Notes: a model not told the origin generated them from the letters alone. A stretch of 64,000 nucleotides of DNA from JAWPMT01 sp965242775 (GCA_965242775.1 CBDETI010000028.1:62001-126000), one strand, 5' to 3'; positions 17,661 to 27,388 are shown, counted from the first letter of the stretch. Program-made: numbers and translations.

Positions 17661-18392
17661 CTACTTACCCGCCAACCATTTGGCAAATTCGAAACCGGCA
17701 TTTTCGCGTGTGTCAAACAGCGGATAGCCTAATGTTGCAGAAATCTTGTCCCCGTAGAAAAAATTGAAGATCCGGCTGTAGTTATCATCCATTTGATGTT
17801 TGTCGAAGTACACTGAAAGTTCTTCGGTTTCCTCCAAGCCTGTCCCAGATTTGGGACGAACATGCTTTGCTACAAACACTTCTTGCTCCAGGTGATCCTT
17901 TAAGGTTTCAAGTCGACCGTGCTTTTTCCAGAAAATTGTCCGATACACATATTCTTGTGCTCTTGTTCGAATTTTTTCCGCATCAAAATCTTCGGAAGTC
18001 CAGAAGTAGGGAACACAGAAATTGCGCGTGACCAATCCATTGATTTTGAACTTGCTGTCGAAATCGGTAGCATATCGGTTGGTCCATCCACCTTTCAAAT
18101 CGTCTGCCAGGTTCAGTGCTACATTGATGACTGTGCCGTCTTCGGCGGCGGTATCGTTGATTGTGCCGAGTATTTCCGTGATTAATGATTCTGCTCCAAG
18201 GGACTTAAGCTCCTGAAGTTTTTCCAGGGCATGCTCCTTAGCCATGGGGTTAAACCCGGCAATTGGCAATAGCAGATCAGCGGCTGTGTTCCCCTGTAGC
18301 ATCGAGAGATATTCATGGAAACGTTCGGGGGCGCGGGGCTTTTTATAAAGCGCTAGCATCTGCTCAATTATCGGCATGAGATGAAATTTCAT
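17661..18392 (-). CDS. Conserved hypothetical protein
   Basis: ATG at 18392 (MKFHLMPIIEQMLALYKKPR) gives 243 residues; a TTG at 18422 would add ten. The protein is soluble and rich in aromatic and charged residues, with no signal peptide or membrane helix. I recognise no named family. It sits 48 bp downstream of the RibD-like reductase gene on the same strand, so the two may be co-transcribed. Confidence 0.65.
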   Translation of the reverse strand: MKFHLMPIIEQMLALYKKPRAPERFHEYLSMLQGNTAADLLLPIAGFNPMAKEHALEKLQELKSLGAESLITEILGTINDTAAEDGTVINVALNLADDLKGGWTNRYATDFDSKFKINGLVTRNFCVPYFWTSEDFDAEKIRTRAQEYVYRTIFWKKHGRLETLKDHLEQEVFVAKHVRPKSGTGLEETEELSVYFDKHQMDDNYSRIFNFFYGDKISATLGYPLFDTRENAGFEFAKWLAGK

Positions 18393-18440
18393 ATTGTTGG
18401 GGTTTTTGAGTGGCAGAATCAAACATCTGCCACTCGATTT

Positions 18441-18983
18441 TTATCCTTTCTGATATTGAAGATTGTACGTGAGTATTTGAAGACCATCGTCAAAACGCTG
18501 TTGATCAGACAAGCTGCATTGGTAGCTGCTCTTCATATTGGCAAATAGCGGTGTGCCTGACCCCAGGATAATAGGATTCAACTTTATTTTCAACACGTCA
18601 ATGCATTTATTTTCCAGCAACCATCCGGCCAGTAATCCTCCGCCGCACAGGTAAATGTCCGAGTCACTTGCTGCCTTGATCTCCTCAATGGTCTGTAAAG
18701 ACAAAGTCCTGATCTGAACCAGGTCACTTTTTTCAGGCAATTGCAATTTGGACGAGAACAAGTAATGGGTCATATGTGGATAAGCAGGCTGGCCAGGTTT
18801 CAGGCCAAACTGGTAACCAAATTCATAGGTTCTTCGCCCCATGATAACGGTTTGAAATTGTGCTAGATCACTTAGGTATTGGTCCACGCCGGGACCTGAG
18901 GGTATGAAGCTGCTGATATCCTCATTGGGGCCAGCAATGTAGCCATCCAGGGACGCAGCAACGTAATAAACTATACGTGGCAT
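18441..18983 (-). CDS. RibD C-terminal / dihydrofolate reductase-like protein
   Basis: This 180-residue protein starts PRIVYYVAASLDGYIAGPNEDI and contains TVIMGRRTYEFGYQFG and IYLCGGGLLAGWLLE. These are the core motifs of the RibD_C reductase fold that is shared with dihydrofolate reductase. It probably uses NADPH, but the substrate of these stand-alone yyaP/yddH-like proteins is generally unknown. Cytoplasmic. It probably forms a two-gene unit with the hypothetical protein downstream. Confidence 0.8.
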   Translation of the reverse strand: MPRIVYYVAASLDGYIAGPNEDISSFIPSGPGVDQYLSDLAQFQTVIMGRRTYEFGYQFGLKPGQPAYPHMTHYLFSSKLQLPEKSDLVQIRTLSLQTIEEIKAASDSDIYLCGGGLLAGWLLENKCIDVLKIKLNPIILGSGTPLFANMKSSYQCSLSDQQRFDDGLQILTYNLQYQKG

Positions 18984-19160
18984 GTTTAAGAAATTGAAAT
19001 TGACAAAAAAAACCAGAGGTATGGTGCGAGTGCACCTAGATCACCTTACATGCACCTTGGCAGGCTTATCTTGAAAATAGAGAAGGCGATCGAATGGGGG
19101 CTTAATTGATCATGATGCTACAAAAATACGCTTTTCGGAATATATTGAGATAACCTTGGT

Positions 19161-19475
19161 CTATTTGCTGATTTCCTGTATCCTATCGATCAGGATCTCA
19201 TTACCAAGACATGCCTCCGGGTCGGCGTGCCAATCGAGCCACACATCAATGGGCATGTTTTCTGCCGAGAGTTCGATGGTTGCACCCGCTGGTAATTCAT
19301 GGAACCGATAGTTTTCTTCATTGATTTTTATGTACCAGCCACCGCAGCAGGCACACAGGGTAAGGTCAGCTCCCAGGATTTCACCTCGGTCTTGGAATGA
19401 GGGTGCGTCATCATCTTTGCAGCTTGCAAATAATAGAACCAGGATTGTCAAAAGCGTTGTAGAGGTGGATTTCAT
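19161..19475 (-). CDS. Small lipoprotein with a CACCGGW motif
   Basis: This 104-residue protein has a lipobox (LLFASC, Cys19) followed by an acidic linker (KDDDAPS). A compact domain then contains CACCGGWYIKI and later DPEACLG. The cysteine cluster could bind a metal or form disulfides. It is divergent from the DUF819 transporter, and I know of no characterised relative. Confidence 0.7.
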   Translation of the reverse strand: MKSTSTTLLTILVLLFASCKDDDAPSFQDRGEILGADLTLCACCGGWYIKINEENYRFHELPAGATIELSAENMPIDVWLDWHADPEACLGNEILIDRIQEISK

Positions 19476-19613
19476 TTCATTATAATCTTGCCGAATTGTG
19501 GTGGGGCAATAATCATTCCGAATCTCCTGTTTCCTGCAAAATTTATTTCCAGCAGCTACCGTGTGAATTTGATACGTTTTGTAGGTTCGCAGGGAATTTG
19601 TATATCATTTGAT

Positions 19614-20765
19614 ATGATTCAGGCACCTCTGTACCTTTTTTCTGTCCTGCTCTTCCTGATATTTCTTAGCGAATGGCTTTGCCGCAATACTGTGCTCAGG
19701 CACATAAGCAGTTCGCTATTGGTTATCCTTCTTGGCGCTGTAGTCGCAAATTTTGGGGTTATACCCTCTGCCTCCAATGCCAGTCCTATTTATGACGCCA
19801 TTTTTCAATATGTAGCGCCAGCGAGTATTTTTTTCCTACTGTTGGGAGTAAATCTCAAAGAATTACGAAAAGCCGGTGGACCCATGCTACTGTCTTTTGC
19901 AGTAGGGTCACTGGGTACCATGATCGGTGTGATAGTAGCGCTTTACTCTATCGATTATCGGGCTGTATTTGGAGACAGTTACGCTGCTATCGCAGGGATG
20001 ATGGCAGGTACTTATACGGGAGGTAGTGCCAATTTCAACGCTGTGGCTTTGCACTATGATGTGATCAGGGAAGGAGCCACCTACACCGGCGTGGTTGTGG
20101 CTGACAACATTGTCACGACGCTGTGGATGGTGGTAACACTTAGCATTCCGGGCCTCATGACTAGGGTTCGACGCAATTCGAAGTTTCCAGTGGATCATGC
20201 GTTGGAGTATAGCGACAGGGATGAAAAAGAGTCAGTAGATCCGATGGGACTGGCCTTGATGTTGCTATTAGGGGTAGGGGCTATGTTCATTTCCGAGGGT
20301 TTGGCTGCGCTATTGCAAGACCAGGGCTGGTCCGTACCATCGGTACTAATCCTGACCACCATTGCCCTTGTTCTGGCTCAGTGGGATAAAGTACAGCGTC
20401 TGCCTGGCGCACGTTTATTGGGACTATTTTCGGTTTATCTTTTTTTGGTAGTGGTGGGAGCATTTTGTGAGATTACAGCACTTGTAGGCGTAGGAGCGCA
20501 TGCGGTTGATATACTGGTCTTCACAGTGATTATCGTGTTGGTGCATGGGTTGCTGATCATTGCCTGTGGCTGGTTGCTCCAGCTGGATTGGTCTATTGTT
20601 GCTATTGCCTCACAGGCCAATATTGGTGGTGCAAGTACCGCGCTGGCACTGGCGAAGAGCTTCAAAAGGAATGACCTGTTGCTTCCTGCGATCTTAGCTG
20701 GGTCCCTTGGATCCGGATTAGGAACCTACATGGGCTTTTTGCTTGCCAGTTTGCTTGGAGCTTAA
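19614..20765 (+). CDS. DUF819 family membrane protein
   Basis: ATG at 19614 gives 383 residues with about ten transmembrane segments. Conserved stretches include AGMMAGTYTGGSANFNAVALHY and, near the C terminus, ASQANIGGASTALALAKSF. These duplicated glycine-rich motifs typify DUF819, which is related to sodium-dependent transporter-like proteins with an inverted repeat. A transport role is likely but the substrate is unknown. The upstream frame extends to 19488, but that portion is not hydrophobic and lacks a good start. Confidence 0.85.
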   Translation: MIQAPLYLFSVLLFLIFLSEWLCRNTVLRHISSSLLVILLGAVVANFGVIPSASNASPIYDAIFQYVAPASIFFLLLGVNLKELRKAGGPMLLSFAVGSLGTMIGVIVALYSIDYRAVFGDSYAAIAGMMAGTYTGGSANFNAVALHYDVIREGATYTGVVVADNIVTTLWMVVTLSIPGLMTRVRRNSKFPVDHALEYSDRDEKESVDPMGLALMLLLGVGAMFISEGLAALLQDQGWSVPSVLILTTIALVLAQWDKVQRLPGARLLGLFSVYLFLVVVGAFCEITALVGVGAHAVDILVFTVIIVLVHGLLIIACGWLLQLDWSIVAIASQANIGGASTALALAKSFKRNDLLLPAILAGSLGSGLGTYMGFLLASLLGA

Positions 20766-20774
20766 AAAGGGCCC

Positions 20775-21722
20775 TCAGGGAGCCTCCGAGGTAGGCCTAT
20801 TACCTATCTCTGGCAGTTCATCTTGGAAAATAATTGCTGCTAAATCAATCTGCATGATCGTATTGTCAAGTTCGTAGAAGAAATATTTCCCATCCGGAGA
20901 TAAAGAGGGTGTAAGCTCCCACTTGTCCGGATCCGAGATATTGTCTATTAAGCGCGGGTCAGTCCAGTTTTCCTTTTTCCGGAGCGATATGAAAAGGTCG
21001 ACACTACGGGTTTCATGGAGGTATCGGTTGAATATAATAAATCGCTCCTCCGGGTCTACCACCAGATCGTTCTCTTCGTCTGGTGAATTGAGACTAGCTA
21101 AATTGATGGGTGTTTGATATTGACCATTTTCATATTTCGATAGGTAAAAATCCATACCACCTTGCCCTCCTGACCTGTTCGAATTGAAATAGAGATTACC
21201 ATTTTTCGCTACGGAGGGATAGGAATCGTAACCGGTACTGTTGATGCCTGGAACGATTCGGAGGTCGACCCAGTCCGTGCCTCTTTTAGTCACCTGCCAG
21301 ATATCATGCGGAATGGACACGTTGCCCGAATCAGGGTGCGATCGGGAGTTGAAAAATAGGTGCTTGCCGTCATGAGTAAGGACTGGATGATAGGCGTCAA
21401 AAGGGAATCCAAAATCCACCTGCTCCGGTTTTGACCATTCATTGCCTAGATATTGAGTATTGAAAATGGCGGCATACGTCCTCCCGTTTGAAAAAGTATC
21501 TTCAATGTTTTTCGATATGTAAAGGGTCGTGCCGTCAGGAGAAAAGCTTATTCCATTAGTGGTGGTAATTATTTCCGGTTGGAATGCGGCTGGAGCTGTT
21601 ATCGATTCTGCCACAAAGTATGGCGGCTTGGAGACTGTTTCGGGTTGAGAACAAGCCAGGCAAAAGATCACTAACAAGTACGGCTCATAACACCGAATCA
21701 CGTATTTTTTGATTGTACTCAT
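20775..21722 (-). CDS. PD40/TolB-like beta-propeller lipoprotein
   Basis: This 315-residue protein has a signal peptide with a lipobox (VIFCLACS). It carries repeated PD40 blades: GISFSPDGTTLYISKN, HPVLTHDGKHLFFNSRSH, YPSVAKNGNLYFNSNRSGGQGGMDFYLS and PSLSPDGKYFFYELD. Proteins of this form are common in Bacteroidota near OmpA-like or exported proteins and probably bind partners in the periplasm. It converges with DUF819 (9-bp gap). Function beyond propeller binding is not visible. Confidence 0.85.
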   Translation of the reverse strand: MSTIKKYVIRCYEPYLLVIFCLACSQPETVSKPPYFVAESITAPAAFQPEIITTTNGISFSPDGTTLYISKNIEDTFSNGRTYAAIFNTQYLGNEWSKPEQVDFGFPFDAYHPVLTHDGKHLFFNSRSHPDSGNVSIPHDIWQVTKRGTDWVDLRIVPGINSTGYDSYPSVAKNGNLYFNSNRSGGQGGMDFYLSKYENGQYQTPINLASLNSPDEENDLVVDPEERFIIFNRYLHETRSVDLFISLRKKENWTDPRLIDNISDPDKWELTPSLSPDGKYFFYELDNTIMQIDLAAIIFQDELPEIGNRPTSEAP

Positions 21723-21859
21723 GTGTGTTCAGGGTTTGGATATAGGACAATTTCATCGATTCAGAGGAGGCGCCTAATAGACCCCAGGTTACAAAAGTGT
21801 ATTTTTCAACAGCTACTCATCCCCGCTTTTTGACAGAAGGTGATTTGACTATCGGGAAA

Positions 21860-22714
21860 TTAGTGGCTGTACGTATCGAGCCATTGCACCGCATGATCCC
21901 AAAGCTTTTGGTTGCTTTTGCTGAAGAATTTCATATGCCCGATCTCATTTGCATCCGATTCTGATGGATCCAGGATCAACTTTTCAACTCGGAGGTTTGG
22001 GGTCACGGCGATCATATCGTCAGCATTTGCTTCATTGGCAATTGGGTCGTCTTTCGCCAGGATCCACTTAGTCGGCAGATCTACTTGGTCATAATGATGC
22101 TTAAAAACCGTTTTATCAAATGCAGTTTTCACATAACCTTGTCCCCGGCACCATTCACTCCACTGTGCGGCTACCTTCAAAGGAAGTGGTTCACCCATTC
22201 CGACCCAGTGCGTTTTGGTATAACCAAACAGTGCGTTGCTCCCGGGAATGAAAACGTGCATGAAGAACCGAGCCTGTAATAGGAAGGGTAGACTCATGTT
22301 TTTCAAGCGGCCTGAAGAACTGGCGACCGTCACCATGGAAGACAGCCCCCTCCAATTGTGCATTAATCCCACCAGCTGGCCTCCCGCACTGTGACCGATC
22401 AGATGATATTTAGTATTCGGAAATGAGGATTTCAACTGATCCAACACAGACGGCATATCAACATATCCCCAGTCCTGCAATGAGACCTTGCAATTCCCTA
22501 TACCCCCCATCAGCGAGTCGCCTATGCCCTGATTATCGAAGGTGAGGACACCATAACCACTTGCTGCCAGATGATTGGCGAGGGCGGTATAGAAATGCCT
22601 ACGAATGCCAGTCGCAGGAGCGATCATTACGGCGCCCTTACAGGCTTTGGGTGGATCAAACCGAGTGGCCGCCAGGTAATCGTTGGCAGATAGGGCTATT
22701 GTAATGTCTTCCAT
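21860..22714 (-). CDS. Alpha/beta hydrolase
   Basis: This 284-residue cytoplasmic protein has the nucleophile elbow GHSAGGQLVG, an oxyanion region PATGIRRHFYTALA, and a downstream Asp and His region (AKDDPIANEAN, then GHMKFF near the C terminus). It belongs to the serine hydrolase-like alpha/beta family. The esterase or lipase substrate is not predictable. It begins about 50 bp downstream of a perfect 16-bp palindrome that looks like a repressor site. Confidence 0.8.
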   Translation of the reverse strand: MEDITIALSANDYLAATRFDPPKACKGAVMIAPATGIRRHFYTALANHLAASGYGVLTFDNQGIGDSLMGGIGNCKVSLQDWGYVDMPSVLDQLKSSFPNTKYHLIGHSAGGQLVGLMHNWRGLSSMVTVASSSGRLKNMSLPFLLQARFFMHVFIPGSNALFGYTKTHWVGMGEPLPLKVAAQWSEWCRGQGYVKTAFDKTVFKHHYDQVDLPTKWILAKDDPIANEANADDMIAVTPNLRVEKLILDPSESDANEIGHMKFFSKSNQKLWDHAVQWLDTYSH

Positions 22715-22763
22715 GCCTTGGCAAGAGAGGATTAGGCTTACTAAAGTAGGAGAAATTATTTTA

Positions 22764-22779
22764 TTAAACGATCGTTTAA
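22764..22779. promoter_or_regulatory. 16-bp perfect palindrome upstream of the alpha/beta hydrolase
   Basis: TTAAACGATCGTTTAA is a perfect palindrome located 50-65 bp upstream of the hydrolase ATG, between it and the DinB gene stop. The symmetry and the AACGATCGTT core look like a TetR-family operator. No TetR gene is adjacent, so the regulator would act from elsewhere. Confidence 0.5.
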
Positions 22780-22808
22780 CAACTTACTTTAGCATAACGG
22801 GAGCCAGG

Positions 22809-23378
22809 TCAAGTTCGGAGTGCTTCCAAGACCTTCCTGGCCTGTTCCAGGTGCCTTTTTTCGTGGGTCACAAGGATGTCAAAGGCTGTTTCGAGGGCGT
22901 ACACGATATTTTTATTTACCGGAGAGTGTATGATTTTCCCTTCCTGTAGGGGCCGCTGGCAGGACTGGATTTGCTGTTTCAACTCATCCTGATGGGCAGC
23001 AAAATCAGCGAAAATACTTTCCGTGGCAGGCGATTCCTGTGGTTGCCACCGGGGGAATGTCCGGGTTTTCTTTTTAGTTGTTGGCTGAACGGACTTCAAT
23101 AGCATATTGCCGAAGAGGTTTGCCAGAAATCGAAACCTGGCGGCAAAAGGGGGGCGGAATGTTTCTTTTCGGAGTGCGCCAAATATTGGATAGTAACTGC
23201 GATTGATTGTGATTAGATGGTCGATGTTTTGGGCGATGCTCCAGCTATCAGAGGTCTCGTGCCATGAGAGGTCCTCATTGGTGAGATCCTGGAAAGATTC
23301 GAGAAACTGGTTGGTAACCAGGTCTATTTGCTCCTGCCAGATCCGAATTTTTTCTAATGTCGCTTCTTGTTTATCCAT
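22809..23378 (-). CDS. DinB-fold protein (DinB_2)
   Basis: This 189-residue protein forms a four-helix bundle. Visible motifs are WHETSDSWSIAQNIDHLI and a C-terminal VTHEKRHLEQARKVL. The histidines of IDHL and of the HEKRHLEQ stretch are the usual metal ligands of the DinB superfamily. These proteins are often thiol-dependent transferases or stress proteins; the substrate is unknown. One of three DinB-type genes within 5.5 kb. Confidence 0.85.
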   Translation of the reverse strand: MDKQEATLEKIRIWQEQIDLVTNQFLESFQDLTNEDLSWHETSDSWSIAQNIDHLITINRSYYPIFGALRKETFRPPFAARFRFLANLFGNMLLKSVQPTTKKKTRTFPRWQPQESPATESIFADFAAHQDELKQQIQSCQRPLQEGKIIHSPVNKNIVYALETAFDILVTHEKRHLEQARKVLEALRT

Positions 23379-23441
23379 TGTGATTTTTTGGGGTAAAACT
23401 GCGACTTAAGGCGCTTACCTATCTTGGTCTGTACCAAGAAA

Positions 23442-24026
23442 TCAAATTTGTATCTTGTTCATCAATTTGCTGAAATTGGTTGCGTCGATCCTCAAATAGG
23501 AGGCCAGGTCCTTTTGGGGAATCATGTTTAGTAAGTGAGCGCTTCGCTGTACAAAAACTCTGAAACGCGTCTCCATATCAAATGCCATCAGCTCATGCTG
23601 CCTGCCAATTACACCTACTAGAAATTGCTCTGTGGCCTTACGAAAGAGTGTTTCAATTGGTCGGTGTTTGGACATGAGTTGCTGATGCTTATCATATCGG
23701 AGCCTTAGAAACTGACTATCAGTGAGGGTTTCCAGAAAATATCGGGAAGGTGTTTGCGTGAAAAAAGATTCCGGGACACCACTAAATGAGGGAGGATAGG
23801 CAAATGCAATCACAAATTGCTTACCCTGCTGCAGGTAATAGGACTTTTGAATGCCTTCGATAACAAAATAGATGAAATGCTCTGTTTCGCCCGGTGCGGT
23901 CAGGCAGGTCTTTTTAGGTAGGTCATAGGGCCGCCAGTGGGAAACGTACTCCTCCAGGATTGATAGGGGTACTGACTCGATCTTTGAGAGAAACGCTTTT
24001 AGCAATGAGTCGGGATCAGATTCCAT
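23442..24026 (-). CDS. Crp/Fnr family transcriptional regulator
   Basis: This 194-residue protein has an N-terminal cyclic-nucleotide-binding-like beta barrel and a C-terminal region ending in DLASYLRIDATNFSKLMNKIQI, the recognition helix of Bacteroidota-type Crp proteins. Its ATG overlaps the TGA of the exported protein upstream (TGATG), so the two are translationally coupled. That is an uncommon pairing for a regulator. Target and effector unknown. Confidence 0.8.
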   Translation of the reverse strand: MESDPDSLLKAFLSKIESVPLSILEEYVSHWRPYDLPKKTCLTAPGETEHFIYFVIEGIQKSYYLQQGKQFVIAFAYPPSFSGVPESFFTQTPSRYFLETLTDSQFLRLRYDKHQQLMSKHRPIETLFRKATEQFLVGVIGRQHELMAFDMETRFRVFVQRSAHLLNMIPQKDLASYLRIDATNFSKLMNKIQI

Positions 24027-24793
24027 CAGTTCTCAAGTAGAATTAACCTCGTCACCTTACTTTCCTGCATTTCTTTTTCGCTTATTCTATGCTGAACCTT
24101 AACCCAATAGTGTGGTGCCTCCTTAAGCGCCCAGATTTTGGTGTACCGGCCTGATTTTGTGGAAATGATCAACATGTAAGTTGGTACTTTTCGTTCGTTG
24201 ATCGAGATAAGGTCTTCACCAATTACCCGCAAGTCCGTCAATTCCAATTGGGCGGTTTTGGGCTCCTTCCCAGTCCAACGGTTGAGCTCATAATATTGCA
24301 GATATAGCCCTGGCGCCAATGGCAAACTACCTAGAAACACGGGAGTGCCTGGCCCCTCTGGTGCCAATAAGTCCGGAATTCTTACCTGATAGTTAATGGT
24401 ATCGCCAGTTTTAGAGATGGTAATATTGGCTACTTCCGATTCGAAATTGATGGCATAGTCGATGTATCCATGATGATACATGTGAGATTTTACTGGTCGG
24501 AGGGTCTTGCTATCAATCGAATAGAAATCATATCCGTTTCCATCGGAGGCTCTTGGACTTGGGTTTCGATGAGTGATGTTCCAGTAGGATCGAAGTGAAT
24601 CCTCATGCGGATAGATGGTCTCGATTGTAAGGTATTGTGGGTCCCCATAATCCCAGTAGAGAAGGGCTGGCTTTAGCTGCTCAGGTTGCATGTCGGTTGG
24701 GGCTAACAGGCGTTGCCCATTTGACTGACAAAACATCAAAGACAATCCGAGGACCAGGAGCCCTGATGCAGTCCGATGGAAGTGAACAGGCAT
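24026..24793 (-). CDS. Exported hypothetical protein (DUF3108-like)
   Basis: This 255-residue protein has an N-terminal signal segment (LLVLGLSLMFCQSNGQ). The remaining region is beta-rich with the pattern YSIDSKTLRPVKSHMY..IDYAINF and a late ISTKSGRYTKIWALKEAPHYWVKVQ. This resembles DUF3108-type periplasmic proteins, where substrate contact is unknown. It overlaps the start of the Crp/Fnr gene by one base. Family is tentative. Confidence 0.6.
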   Translation of the reverse strand: MPVHFHRTASGLLVLGLSLMFCQSNGQRLLAPTDMQPEQLKPALLYWDYGDPQYLTIETIYPHEDSLRSYWNITHRNPSPRASDGNGYDFYSIDSKTLRPVKSHMYHHGYIDYAINFESEVANITISKTGDTINYQVRIPDLLAPEGPGTPVFLGSLPLAPGLYLQYYELNRWTGKEPKTAQLELTDLRVIGEDLISINERKVPTYMLIISTKSGRYTKIWALKEAPHYWVKVQHRISEKEMQESKVTRLILLEN

Positions 24794-24924
24794 TATTTAA
24801 AACTAGCCCTTTGCCACTCGCTTTGCAAGCAATGCGCAGTTGTGCCTCCCGCGTTGTAGTAACGCATGTTTATTCTAAACGAAATCCAGGGCAGCGACAC
24901 TATACTTAACTACCGACCCTTTTC

Positions 24925-25764
24925 CTAGGCCATGACAGATATCATGTTCAAAACCTGCGATCCCAAGGCTTTGTCACCCCTCAAGGTAACATGGCCTTCA
25001 ATATCTCGCGGACGAAGGCTTTTCGTGAACAACTGCCAGGAGACGTTAGCTGGTATCTCGACGTAAGCTGCTGCGATCTGCTGGCAGGATTTGGAGAGCC
25101 TCCAATTATTTTCGTTCCTTATTAAAAACCAATCTCCTCCGGCCTCCGTCGTGATGCTTACCTGGACTACCGTATCCTGAGGGGCCGTGAGATGACGGAA
25201 GGTATGAGGGAGTGCCTGGAAAAAGGTATCCAGGACCGGGTAAAATAGTTCATGGGACATGATCCCCTGTTTGCCTACGGCTTCTCTGATCTGTTGCTGG
25301 TGGTGCCACCTTTCCGTGTATTCGCGGGCGACGTGCATCCAATTGTAGCTAGTGTCTTCGCCGGCCCAGGCTACAGAAAACACTGCTTCTTCCCAGGGAT
25401 CGAGTGAATTGAAATAATCTGTCACCAGCTTGCCCGACAATTTCAAAAGCATTGTCAGGACCGTCGGACTTAGCCGTCTCGTTGCACTTACCCAGTCGGC
25501 ATTTAGCTGATTGAGCCATATTACAATGTCCTCGTATTGCGTCGAGGTGGGTGGTGATTCTCCAAAATAATTATCTCGCTGTATGGATAAAACGCGCAAG
25601 TCCCCGTCAAGCAAGTGACTCGTCACATCCTTCACTTTCCAGGCCTTGGCTATTGTCTGACAGGACCATTCCTGCGGAGTTAATGATTCCAATAGTTCTA
25701 TGAGTCTCTCGTCTAGTGGAGCGAAAAGAGATCGGGTGTCTATGGGGATCAGTTTGTGAGTCAT
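24925..25764 (-). CDS. DinB-like / mycothiol maleylpyruvate isomerase-type protein
   Basis: This 279-residue protein starts with a DinB-type four-helix domain (LIELLESLTPQEWSCQTIAKAWKVKDVTSHLLDGDLRVLS) and has HHQQQIREAVG near residue 165, giving the typical triad of histidines. A second domain of about 110 residues follows (PHTFRHLTAPQDTVVQVSITTEAGGDWFLIRNENN), like the C-terminal domain of TIGR03083-type proteins. Cytoplasmic. Bacteroidota lack mycothiol, so another thiol would be used. Confidence 0.75.
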   Translation of the reverse strand: MTHKLIPIDTRSLFAPLDERLIELLESLTPQEWSCQTIAKAWKVKDVTSHLLDGDLRVLSIQRDNYFGESPPTSTQYEDIVIWLNQLNADWVSATRRLSPTVLTMLLKLSGKLVTDYFNSLDPWEEAVFSVAWAGEDTSYNWMHVAREYTERWHHQQQIREAVGKQGIMSHELFYPVLDTFFQALPHTFRHLTAPQDTVVQVSITTEAGGDWFLIRNENNWRLSKSCQQIAAAYVEIPANVSWQLFTKSLRPRDIEGHVTLRGDKALGSQVLNMISVMA

Positions 25765-25984
25765 TGGGATGTGAATTTGCGTATTATGGCGCTAAATTCA
25801 GTCCTTTGTAAGCCCTTTTGTGCTGTATGAGAGGCTATTTCGGTGGCGTGTTGAGTTTGGCAGGCCCAATTGCTCGATGAAGGTTGGCACCGTACGAGAA
25901 GTTTCCGTTCCGTCGATAGCATTTATCATACGAATATGTGTTGAACAGTGTACTTTGTTCAGGTTTTGAATTATACAAGGATAA

Positions 25985-27388
25985 ATGGATATAAAAGCCG
26001 TAAAAAACTACCTGGAACAAACCTGGACGATGTTGAATGATGAGACGGGCGCGGCTGACCGCCTCATACTCACTATCAACGAACCCGAAGAAGTACGTCA
26101 ACACCTGAAAAGCTCATTGCCCGATGCACCAAGCACCTTTGAGGCATTGCTTTGTGATTTCAAGGAAGAGGTGCTGCCAGGAATGAACCACAATACCAGC
26201 CCCCTTTTTGGTGCTTACATTACCGGAAGTGGCAACCACGTTGGCGCGGTAGCTGAGTTCATTAAAGCTTTTTACAATCAGAACGGGCTCAAATGGAATA
26301 ACTCGCCCATCACCTCCGAATTGGAGCAGCTGGTCTTACAATGGATAGCGACGTTCTGCAAAATCCCGGAACACTCGAAAGGAGTACTCACCAGTGGCGG
26401 GTCCATGTCCAATTATTTAGCTGTTCATTTTGCACTGACAAATGCCTGTCCTGAGCGGGAAATGAAAGGGTTACAGGAAGCACCTCTTTTTACCGTTTAT
26501 TGCTCTGAGCAGGCCCATTCAAGTTTTGAAAGGGCCATGGTATTCTTGGGACTGGGCCGGAGCCAGCTTCGCAAAATACCGGTCAATAAACACTTTCAAA
26601 TTCAAACAGACCACCTGAAACAGACCCTGGATGAGGACATTGCGAAGGGGTTTCGCCCCTTAATGGTTGTGGGGAACGCCGGCACTACCAATACAGGAAG
26701 TATTGACAATCTCAGTGAACTAGCCGCCATTGCCAAAGGATTCCAACTTTGGTATCATGTGGACGGAGCTTATGGCCTTCCTGCTGTACGATTGCCGGAA
26801 ATAGAACCCGCATTCAATGGGTTTTCGGAAGCAGATTCCGTAACCATCAATCCACATAAATGGATGTACGTACCATTTGAAGCCAGTTGCATTCTGGTGA
26901 AGGAAATCCCCGAGGCTATCCACTTTTCTCCTGACTACTTATATACTTCGAACCCCGGCAGTCGCTGGGAGTCATCTGCGCACACGATCGAACTTACAAA
27001 GGAGTTTCGGGCGCTGAAGGTATGGTTTACCATGAAGTATTTTGGCACCGACCAGCTGACATCATTTGTGCGAAAGGATATAGAACTCATCCAATACCTC
27101 GCAAAAGAATTGCGAGCGATTCCCTACATTGAAGTAGAGGCAAATCATCCGCTTTCTATCCTTTGTTTTCGATATAGAGATCCTGCCGGATCCGAAGAAA
27201 GAAGCGAATCTGTGAATGTAAAGGCGGTGCGACAAATTGAGCGTGATGGGAGAATTTTCATTACCGGTACGCGATTACACGGGGCCACCTATCTACGTGT
27301 CTACTTTGGTCACCCGGATCGATCTCAGGAAGATGTGGATACGATGGTGCAAGTCATTCTTGAGATTTTTAAAGTGATCACATCTTAG
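25985..27388 (+). CDS. Pyridoxal-phosphate-dependent group II decarboxylase
   Basis: This 467-residue protein has the whole group II decarboxylase pattern: LTSGGSMSNYLAVHFA, VGNAGTTNTGSID, WYHVDGAYG and the PLP-binding SVTINPHKWMYVPFEAS (Lys292). Members decarboxylate aromatic amino acids, glutamate, diaminobutyrate or cysteine sulfinate. Substrate cannot be fixed from sequence alone. It is transcribed alone: a 225-bp gap separates it from the exported DinB protein on the same strand. Confidence 0.9.
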   Translation: MDIKAVKNYLEQTWTMLNDETGAADRLILTINEPEEVRQHLKSSLPDAPSTFEALLCDFKEEVLPGMNHNTSPLFGAYITGSGNHVGAVAEFIKAFYNQNGLKWNNSPITSELEQLVLQWIATFCKIPEHSKGVLTSGGSMSNYLAVHFALTNACPEREMKGLQEAPLFTVYCSEQAHSSFERAMVFLGLGRSQLRKIPVNKHFQIQTDHLKQTLDEDIAKGFRPLMVVGNAGTTNTGSIDNLSELAAIAKGFQLWYHVDGAYGLPAVRLPEIEPAFNGFSEADSVTINPHKWMYVPFEASCILVKEIPEAIHFSPDYLYTSNPGSRWESSAHTIELTKEFRALKVWFTMKYFGTDQLTSFVRKDIELIQYLAKELRAIPYIEVEANHPLSILCFRYRDPAGSEERSESVNVKAVRQIERDGRIFITGTRLHGATYLRVYFGHPDRSQEDVDTMVQVILEIFKVITS

